Below are positions 55,421 through 64,000 of a stretch of 64,000 nt of DNA, piece after piece. Position numbers and translations under genes: made by a program. Origin of the DNA: Henckelia pumila (lineage: Eukaryota; Streptophyta; Magnoliopsida; Lamiales; Gesneriaceae). Under the pieces are notes generated by a model that was not told the DNA's origin, made no database searches, and saw only the letters and a list, made by a program, of their open reading frames with translations. Numbering within the stretch: the first letter of the stretch is position 1; each line of letters opens with the position of its first letter. The stretch spans positions 310,001 to 374,000 of the forward strand of contig NC_133121.1 in NCBI RefSeq assembly GCF_033568475.1, written 5' to 3'.

Positions 55421-56748
55421 AGAGAGAGAGAGAGAGAGAGGGGAAAAAAGAGAGTTGGGCTCACGTTTGTTTTTGTTTAGTCAGCGGTTGTGTTGAATTT
55501 GTTGCTCAGATCGGAAAGAGAGAAAAAAATAATCCAATTGTAAGTTCTTTTTTTTGGGGGGTTAGCTGATATGTTTTAGCTGGATTTCTTGATCTTTAGG
55601 CATTCATTTGCGGTGGTTTTTCTGGATCTGCATTTTCCTTGTGGGCAATATGTTCATTGTTGGCTGCTGTTGACCTCGTTTTCTCCTTGTGCATATACGT
55701 GTCTGTGTGAGTAATAGTGTTTTGCTTGGAGTTTTTTTGAATGCCATGATAATCTGTGATGTGACACGGCTTAGGATGAGGGCCGTTGAAAGGGTGATCT
55801 TGAAACTCGTAATTTCATAAATTTTCTGATAAAAATTTGATTTTTTTTACTCGTCAGCCTCTGGGTTCTTAGGCGCATATTTTTTCGGATGTTTTGGTTT
55901 ATTTTTAATTATTTCTTGGTGAAATGTGGTTTAGAAATGAGGGAAGTTTGGGAGATTGTGTCGTTTTTCATTTGATTTATGCTCTTCTCTTCTCTTCTCT
56001 TCTCTTCTCTTCTCTTTTCTTTTCTATTTATTATATTTTCTCTTTTCTGGGTTTTGTTTCCTTATTCATCTATTGGAGATGGGAATGCATGAGTTTTCAA
56101 TTGAAAGGAGCAATCTTGGGTTTAAGGGTATGGCCTATCTCCTCTTGATGGATCAGTAATATGTGCCTTAAAAAAGTTGCAAAATTCATTTAAATTTGAA
56201 TGCTGGGTTGAGTTTCTTTTGCTCGATGCCCTTGGAGAAAGAGTCTTGTGAGAATGATATGCTAAGATCCTGATCTATTATTCATAAGTATTTTAATTTA
56301 TGGGGAAAAACGTTTGTTACTTTTAAAATTTCATTTACTTAGGATCATGTATTTTCCCGGATAAGGGTGAGTTATGCTTTAATATCAGTAAATTTTAAAA
56401 AGTTGATTGGATTGAACTTACGAATGCTGCAACAGATTGTTAAGCCTTTTGAATTCTCCTATACTGTTTCAATAATGTTCATTATAGATTATTATTGATT
56501 TATGTAACATCTCCATGTAGAAATACACGTATTCAATCGAAGTTCTTGGGTTTTTTTCTATGCCCTACAGCGAATCATTTTAAGATCTCAAATTTAGTTT
56601 TTTTAAAGGCTGGGAGCCTGCTTTATTTTCTTGGGGTATTGAAAAGCTCTCTCATTCCATGAAACCATCGTCCCACTATACAAGAAAGGATGTCTGAACT
56701 ATAAAAAAATCCAGTGTCATTTGATACTTTGGAGTTGTTTCCAAGCAG
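55421..56748 (+). other. WDL 5' UTR exon with (GA)n and leader intron (predicted)
   Basis: A (GA)n tract at 55421-55441 precedes a leader that ends at a consensus donor (CCAATT|GTAAGT, 55539/55540). The matching acceptor is CAAGCAG at 56748, 4 nt before the start codon, giving a leader intron of about 1.2 kb. That intron holds a (TTCTC)n tract at 55982-56025. Confidence 0.65.
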
Positions 56749-56752
56749 GAAG

Positions 56753-59026
56753 ATGGGGAGGGATGTAGCAGGTTTTCGCATTGACAAGAAGCCCGGTTCT
56801 GTCAATTTGAAGCCAAATGGCACTGCACCAAAAGACGCACCTGAAAGTGTTGATACAAAGGATTATGCGCTAGAGGATCATACTTCAAAAGGCATCAAAA
56901 GCACCAACCACGATCCTCAGGAGAAAAAACTGGATGAGCCTCAATATTCAACCGACGAAATGTTGAGCTCGACGGTGAAGCCTGAATCAGGTTCTGCTGT
57001 CAGTGGGTCAAATAATTCAAATTCTTTCGAAACTCAGGCACCTAGTCCTGAGGTTGAAAATAATGAATCTGGTGAAAAATGTTCACCTAAGTCTAATGAT
57101 CTGGATTCTCCAAGGGATGCTAAGAAGTCACAGGTAAATGCTTTAAATGCCATGTCGAATTTATATTGCTTCCCTGTTCTTCTATCACTGAGCGGGTTGC
57201 TGAGCTTATCCCAACTATTCTGAACTCGAATGCATTATATGTTTTTACCTTCATTCACCACATATATTTTTAATGAAGATGACATTGAATTTTCTAGTAT
57301 GGTGCATTGACATAATGAGAATCCTCTTTGTTTTGCCATTTGCATAAATAGTTCATAGTCTAAGCTATCATTGGCTGTTTAGTCAAGTTTATCATGTGTT
57401 GATCAATTATGATGGCAATACTGGATCAGTTGGACCGAGTATGATTTTACGAAAACAGGAAGAAGAAAAAGTCACTTCAGATTTTGGTTTCATGGTATTT
57501 GATATGGTCTGCGCATTGAGAGGCGAAAGGTTGCCTCTTGTCAGTGTTAGATTTAGTAAAGTATTTTATGCAAAGAGATTCTCACTTTGGCTTAAGTGGA
57601 AATTACCATATGGTTCTGATTATGGATGGCCATTTTTGTTCTAGACAAACTTTCCTTTTATGTCAAGGAAGCAGCTGCAACCTCGTGACACTAAATTTTA
57701 TGATGAAGACGATAATTGGTCTTTGGCATCCTCGTATCCTTTGTCTGAGTTCTTCCTCTTCTTTTCCTCGTGAATTTTCCTTCTTTTTTTTGCCTTCAAG
57801 TTTGTTTTTCTCTTTTTTTTTTCTTGTTTTTGCGATGTTAATTTCCTTAACATCCGTAGCACTGCCACATCACGAACAATCAAATCCCAAGTCACTGTGG
57901 CTGTGGCTCCATCATTTGTTTGTGTGGACCGTGCAGAGAGACGTAAGCAGGTACTTCTGATTAAGCACGGAAGGAACTTTACTTTATGTTGTCGTCAATC
58001 TCAATTTCTTTCTTTTAACAAATTTTCCTTTTAACTTCGGCCTCCATTAAATTTTCCCTATTTTTGTCTTCAACCTCCATTTTTAGTTTTACTCCAAGTT
58101 GGAGGAAAAACACAAAGCTTTGGAGCAAGAGAAACTTGAATATGAAGCTAGAACCAAGGTGCAGCTTTACTTGGTGGCGTGATTTTTTTTATTTGGTGTT
58201 GTATACGATGTGTTTTCTATGTTCAAATGTTATCTATGTTCTCTTCTAACTTTAGGAAGAAGAACTAGCAGCGATAAAGCAGCTGAGAAAGAGCATGACA
58301 TACAAAGCAAATCCAGTTCCTAATTTTTATCGTGAAGGACCTCCCACGAAAGCGGAGCTTAAAAAGGTATTTTAGCCTATATGCAAGATGTATGTCATAT
58401 AGACACCAGGCATCATCTCACTGCAAGTTCTCATATGGTATCTAGATCAAGTAAAAGTTTTGAGCAAGAACAAAGGAATATCCTGATAAACTAGATACCT
58501 GAGCTCGTATTTATGCAGATTGTATTGTAATTTGTTAGCACATTTACCTAATGGATAATTATCCATTACTATAACATTGGCTGAGCATATATGACCAAAC
58601 CTTATGATACGAGTTCTTGTAAGAAATTTCAGGCCTTAGACGTTACCCATTTTCTGATGGTAAAGAAGTCCACTCTCTATCATTCTTTTACTTATTTAAA
58701 ACAAATTACATGACCAGATTTGTTGACTGCAGTTACCAGTAACCCGCGCCAAATCACCAAATCTGACCCGGAGAAAGAGCTTTGGAGATGCAGTGAAATC
58801 ATCTCCAGTGGAAAAGGGATTTAGTGGGCGAGCAACTCGTCACAGTGTGGGCGTTTATAAGGAAGGTAAAAACTCTCCTACTACAACAAAAATTAAGGAA
58901 CGAATTGGTGTACGAAAGTCGAATGGAACTGGAAAATCCAAGGATCATCCACAACAGTTGAAAGGGACAGTGGAAAATTCTCTTGCCAAAGAACTGGGGA
59001 GAGCAAACATTTCTGTTGAGTCGTGA
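56753..59026 (+). CDS. WDL1: WVD2-like (WDL) microtubule-associated protein, 6 coding exons, 345 aa
   Basis: Exons 56753-57133, 57645-57733, 57860-57950, 58087-58158, 58256-58366, 58733-59026; 1038 nt with phases closing. It starts [21 protein letters not shown] low-complexity acidic and serine-rich N-terminal half precedes [12 protein letters not shown] (about 146-158) and a TPX2-type basic domain: [20 protein letters not shown] (about 173-192), the family signature KLEEKH (191-196), [39 protein letters not shown], and the basic [18 protein letters not shown]2/WDL proteins bind and bundle cortical microtubules and affect organ twisting and hypocotyl elongation. An upstream GTG in frame lies before the splice acceptor and was not used. 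The specific symbol is inferred from the position next to FLK, as in Arabidopsis; another WDL paralogue is possible. Confidence 0.85.
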
Positions 59027-59385
59027 TTTTATTCTCTAGTTTCAGTTTGACGATTAGAGCACAAAAAACTCTCCCTAGTTTTGTTGTATTCCGGTGAGGC
59101 AAAGTCGAGTTCTAATTTGTGAGCTGTATATGTTGTGTATTTTATAATTGGTAACGTTTCATGTGTCAGGTACAATGCACTCTTAAAATGTTCTATTTAA
59201 TGTTTTTCCGCGTTTTGGGGGACAAATATTGCTTTTGAAATTGATCTTATACGTCTCAAACTTGTGAGTTTGATGTCCGAATCGCAGCAAAAGAGTCAGA
59301 TTTGTGAGGAAAATTTAAATTGATTTTTTTACTCGATGAATTTGAGTATGCACAAGAAAAAGCAATTATTTTTTATTTATGACGG
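59027..59385. other. Downstream of WDL
   Basis: WDL 3' UTR followed by AT-rich sequence up to the MITE. No gene was seen. Confidence 0.5.
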
Positions 59386-59388
59386 TAA

Positions 59389-59773
59389 GAGTCCGTTTGA
59401 AGTGAGACATAAAAGATAAATAATATAGAGATAAGTAATATATTGTAATAAAAATAAATAAAAAAAATAGTTAATATTTGATTTGATTGATAAATTATTA
59501 TTTGTTTGATTTGATTGGTTATATTTTATATAAAAATAGTAAATTATCATTTTATTCTTTTATTAATTAATAAAATATAAATAATATTATTTATAAAGGG
59601 TAATATAGTAATTTAAATTTAATAATTTGATTGATGTAATATAAATAATTAATAATTTGATTGATGTGATATAAATAATTAAAAAATAAATAAATAATAT
59701 AGCAAAAAAAAAACGTGAAATTAGATAAGATTATTGATACATAGATTAATTATCCATAACTTAAAACGGACCC
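59389..59773. mobile_element. Tourist-like MITE, 385 bp
   Basis: Terminal inverted repeats GAGTCCGTTTGAAG at left and CTTAAAACGGACCC at right, with target duplication TAA (59386-59388 and 59774-59776). The interior is extremely AT-rich with repeated 'aatttgattgatgt.atataaataatta' units near 59620-59680. It lies between the convergent 3' ends of the WDL gene and the membrane-protein gene. Confidence 0.75.
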
Positions 59774-59956
59774 TAAAAATACAAATTTTGCTGACTTAGA
59801 TTAATATATAATATATAAGCTCAAGCTTCACCAATAGGTCGGTCTGAAAAAGAAGACACGAGTGTTGTTTTATCTTCAAGTTTCTTATATAAATAGAAGT
59901 TTCAATGAATTTTGAGATACTTCCCATTTGATCATGGAAAGTACAAATACGACCAC

Positions 59957-62907
59957 TCAGAGGTCAATGCAAAGTTTCTCAAAACACAAGGAAATTATAA
60001 TAGGGCCTGCCATATCACCAATCGCACAACCTGCATGCAAAAAGAATTTGATTAGATCTTCAACATGGATGAACTTGAAATAAAATTTCAATTCCCAGTT
60101 CAGATTTACCCATACCGATCCATTGACCCGTCGAAGGACGAATGAACGCAGCTCCTATCCCAGCGCCAATGGAAGCAAATGCGAGAGACGCACTGCACCT
60201 GATTGTGGTACCACAAATTTTCTTTCCAAGAATCTGGAAATTTTCTGCTGTATCTACTGCATCACCACTAGCTTCTTTGGTTTTATATATAGAAGTAAAA
60301 AACCGATAGATATCAATCCCCACTTGGACAAACCATGATGCCAAGACTCCAAGAAAATGCCCTGTTTAAAAGTGAAAAAAAAAACAAGTTAACCAGCATT
60401 TTGTTAACCAACTGCAACAAGATTCGAGCGGAGAAACTTGAATTACCTCTGAAAGTGGTTCTGCTGACGCAGAAAACATAGTTTGAAGTCGCCATTCCCC
60501 TTCCAGCCTTCCGTGTGGCCGACTTCGGAGCATCTGCAAGTAGTTAATAGTATCATTCCAGTTGTTCAGTACATTTTATATTTATTCTGTATAATATTTA
60601 CAAAGAAAAAATGATGATGAAGGTGATGAGCAGCAAATTAATTTGCATCACACATGATTTAGAAAGGATACCTTTGAGAAGTTTCCAGGCCATACGCTGT
60701 GAAGCATGGTGAACTGCGAGTCTTTCAAGAACACGTCTTGTTGTAACCACAGTGGTCTGAACCAAACCTTTCTTTTAGGATTAGTTTGACATATAAATAG
60801 GCACAACATTTAAGTTTCTAGAGAAAAAAGTGGCACCTCGCGACAAATTTGTTTCACGGATTTCTTGAAAGGCACAATCAAATCTACACGAGCCTCATCT
60901 GGATTCTCTGGCAAAAAATTGTCATCATCCTCTTCCGTTGGTGGCTGAGGCTCCAAAAGGGGCAAATAAAATAACAGAAACGACCTCAGTGAGGTCAGTG
61001 CAAGAGCTTTCCAATGAAATGCTGAGAGTAGTGGTCTCATTTCAATGTTGTACGTTTTCGTATTGTATTTCAATGCATCCTCCCGAAAGATACTTCCAGA
61101 TGGAGTCCATATATTAGGCACGTAATCTTCACCTGCCGCCAGCCTAGCGTCGCAATAAGCAATGTGTGTTTCGCCATTGCTGGTAAATAGCCATCATTAC
61201 AGAGATAAGTCAATATCAATCCATTATCAGGTCAATAATGAATTTTGACAAAGAATCCTGTTTCATCAGTTCCAGTCATACAATTACTTGTTTACAAGAG
61301 AGAGATGGGTACTGATAAAGAAATGGTGCCACACATTCATGACCACAATCATATGTTGCAATGAGATACAAGAACAACCATTCATGATCAGGCAACCAAT
61401 TACAAATTTACACCCAAACAAAGGAAAACAATAAGGTCCATGTGAGCCTCGACCACAGATTTTTTAATATAAGTAGTAAAAGATCTACTCATAACAAAAA
61501 CAAGTAAAAAGATGTGAAGCCTCACTCAAAGGTGAAACCTCTATAGGGATGATAAATTAAGAACCAAATGTGTAATACAAAGTTCATTTATGAGCGTAGA
61601 CAAACACCAATACACACACAGGTATTTATTTAACGTGTGTGTAAATGTATATGGCTGATTATCTTTGCAGTTGTATTCCAGTCTGATCCATTCTTTCAAT
61701 CGTGGCAATTGCTGCAAGAACCTTCCCATACTCCCTGGCAACTTCTTCTCACTTCCCATCACCTCAAAGCTATCGCTGCACAAGTCTAACAAGTATTCCT
61801 TAATGAACTAATAATTTGCTGCACATCTATGATTTCACTGGGGAGATTGTGGCAAACCTCTACTTATAAAATATTTCCATCCCAGTTCCTATGACTGCAA
61901 GTAATGCTTTGCTTAGATTAATGGTTCTCTTAAGCTCATAAGTTCCGAAAAGAAGCTACAGGAGAATCCAGCATTGAGGGGGAAGAGCTATCACTTAACA
62001 ATCTGTTTCCACTTCTAATATTTCGTTCATAAGGAGTAAGATGGAATTAAGACAGGGCTGAGAATCCCTTTCCATAATTCTCAAATGTGAAATGTGATGC
62101 ATCTGCCTCTAATTCCCTGCTCCTATCTTCGTCTTGCTCACAAGTTCATTCCATTCCCATCACCAGCTGATATATTGTCCTCGTATGCATACAAGTAAAG
62201 CTCCAAGACAGCGTGACGACTCCAACAATCATTCAGTAATTTCTTTACACTTGGTATGTAGGGCTATTCATAGCTTGGCTCGATCCGGTATGGAAGAAAG
62301 ACATAAGTTAAAAGCCAAAGAAGATGAACCGCTATTTTGTGTATCAATCATACCTCCAACTCAACCATGTTTCCTTCAACTTTATCATCGTATGAGTTAT
62401 TAACTTATTACTTCAAATATGATAGCAAGAAGAAAACTTAATCAGGAGGCATGGATACGGGAGCTCGGATTTGAATAAAAAGTCACTTAATCTCTTAACA
62501 ATAATCCTAATAAATACAGAACAAACAGGCAGATGTTATAGGGAACGCCTTTAAATGAAAAGGATCGCTTGATGCATAATTTTTCCAAAAAAATTTAGAT
62601 CATCCTCCCAAACAGGCAAACAACAATCTCCAGCATTCCCAAATTCAGCGCATTCTACTACTTTGCAATCATATAACAAGAAAGTTCTCTATATTATAAA
62701 AATTAGTACAAAAATAAACGCCAAAAAGAAAAAAGAAACTTGAGCACAGATACAAACTCACCCGAACAAAGCCCTATAAGCAAAAGGCGTGGAAACAGCG
62801 AAAGACGCAGCAAGTGTGTTGGACAATAGGGATCTCGGATGAACCTGTTGGCCACTAAAGCTTGGATTTTTCCTCATAAAATCCAAAAGCAATGCCACAC
62901 CCGCCAT
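59957..62907 (-). CDS. Conserved plant membrane protein of unknown function, 6 exons, 326 aa
   Basis: Exons on the minus strand: 62907-62762, 61179-60837, 60756-60672, 60533-60447, 60361-60116, 60030-59957; 981 nt with phases closing. It starts MAGVALLLDFMRKNPSFSGQ. An Ala/Ser-rich N-terminal segment (about 30-48) could be a targeting or membrane stretch. The likely membrane segments are ALALTSLRSFLLFYLPLLEP (107-126), FLGVLASWFVQVGIDIYRFF (223-242) and SLAFASIGAGIGAAFIRP (279-296), plus a short hydrophobic C terminus (GPIIISLCFEKL). Acidic TEEDDD (130-135) follows the first. RRVLERLAVHHASQRMAWKL (170-189) is basic and amphipathic. I recall similar uncharacterised proteins in other plants but know no function. 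Intron 1 is 1.6 kb. Confidence 0.75.
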
Positions 62908-64000
62908 TACTCACAGTTTATTTGATTCAACCAAAACAAACAAACAAACAAACCAAAAATTCTCTGAGTTCGCTCTCGACCCAACTTTCAAATCGAAATA
63001 TGCATGGCACTATGGATTGGCATAGATTAAAAGGGGTGCAGCCAAAATCAAATCTTGGGGCAATCTACGTATGAGATTTGATCAACATAAATACTAGGGT
63101 AATTTAATTTAGGTCAATCCTTGGCCCATTAAATACTGATTCCAAGTAAAGGTTTAAATTTCGGGTAATGTCCGAATCCGTTAATCAGGTTGACTATTAC
63201 ATCAATATATTTAATTTTTTCAAATAAGAATATAATTTCTGTCAAAACAAAAAAAAGAATATAATTATTGCTAAGTAAAATAATGAGTTAAAATTAGTTT
63301 TGTACATGACCTATTATTTAAATGACAAATTGGTGTACACATTTTTTTTAATAAACTAAAACAACATATTTTAATAATATTTGTGAAATAATATAACTGT
63401 ATAAAAAATACATATTAAATAATAAGAAATAAATTTATAATTATCTTACAACAACAAAAATAATGAAAAGAATAAATAATCATTAATAATACGAAACAAA
63501 TATTAAAGTAATAACAAAATAGTAATGACAAACAATAAGTATTAAAAAAATAAAAATAATATGTAGAGAATGGTGAAAAAAAAAAAGTAATAGAATAACA
63601 AATTGAATTATTATTATAGTAATATAAAAGAAATAAATTTATAATAAAATAATTAAGAATATATTAATATTAAAAATTTTATTCTTATTGTTTATTATAT
63701 CAAGAGAAATTATTTAATCTAGACCATCTTAATTGATTATTTTTTAAAATAACCTTCTTTACTAAAAAAATTATAATATAGCCTTTAGTAGTTTAATAAT
63801 CCTAAAATACCCTTTATTTCTATTAATTCATCTAATATAAATTAGTCTGATTTAATAAAATTAGAATCTATTTCCAAACTAATTGAAATAAACTTAAAAA
63901 TTAAATATAGTAAAAAAAACACACATTTTTAATGTGTGAGATATATCTCAAATATAACAATAACAATAATAGTCATTATTATTTAATCCATATATAAGTT
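62908..64000. other. AT-rich intergenic sequence
   Basis: The first 150 bases hold the 5' flank of the minus-strand membrane-protein gene. From about 63180 the sequence is extremely AT-rich with short A/T runs, and no gene, repeat border or inverted repeat was identified. Confidence 0.5.

Noticed and set aside
1-64000. tRNA, rRNA or small nucleolar RNA genes
   Set aside because: I looked for tRNA-type box motifs and rRNA landmarks and found none convincing. The only tRNA-related sequence is the iMet-type primer-binding site of copia-1.

Overview
This is a stretch of a plant nuclear genome, most likely a eudicot. Genes are split by AT-rich introns with GT-AG borders, the proteins are plant families (LAF3-type amidohydrolase, FLK-type KH protein, WVD2-like protein), and about half the window is LTR retrotransposons, LINE remnants and MITEs. 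Element style and the type of LTR palindromes suggest a lamiid (Gesneriaceae-like) species, but that is only an impression. I found no rRNA, tRNA, CRISPR or prokaryotic features.

Five host genes can be assembled exon by exon, each with all splice phases closing. (1) A LAF3-like amidohydrolase, minus strand, 13470 to 1528, 15 exons, 581 aa, with two LINE relics of one family in its introns. (2) A REX1-B-domain protein, minus strand, 20073 to 17747, 4 exons, 205 aa. (3) An FLK-like triple-KH RNA-binding protein, plus strand, 47143 to 54002, 6 coding exons, 481 aa. (4) A WVD2-like (WDL) microtubule-binding protein, plus strand, 56753 to 59026, 6 coding exons, 345 aa. (5) A conserved membrane protein of unknown function, minus strand, 62907 to 59957, 6 exons, 326 aa. 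The FLK-WDL pair matches the close placement of FLK and WDL1 on Arabidopsis chromosome 3, as I recall it. Two gene fragments are broken: a piece of an LRR receptor-like kinase (about 31.7-32.3 kb) and the end of a USE1-like SNARE (44.2-44.7 kb).

The region from 13.9 to 44.0 kb is mostly retrotransposon. It holds a 2.9-kb solo-LTR-like element (13930-16793, TSD CCATC); an apparently complete young Ty1/copia element on the minus strand (copia-1, 21277-30465, TSD GTCGC, uninterrupted 1304-aa gag-pol); and a three-level nest. In the nest, an old chromodomain Ty3/gypsy relic was entered by a now defective Ty1/copia element (copia-2, 33115-41594, TSD GTCTA), whose right LTR was entered by a 2.2-kb solo-LTR-like element (38570-40748, TSD TCGAT). 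Three MITEs with clear target duplications lie outside the nest: two Tourist-like and one hAT-like, the last inside an FLK intron.

The most unusual signals are in the LTR elements. Several unrelated families carry arrays of short GC-rich palindromes. Copia-2 and the solo LTR inside it share 34-bp palindromes with the same outer sequence, mostly spaced 73-76 bp apart. In the chromovirus and copia-2 LTRs the arrays sit upstream of a TATA box. Copia-1 carries overlapping, mutually exclusive hairpins in its leader. Copia-2 also lacks a tRNA-type primer-binding site; where one should be, it has 14 nt exactly complementary to its own LTR, as expected for self-primed reverse transcription.
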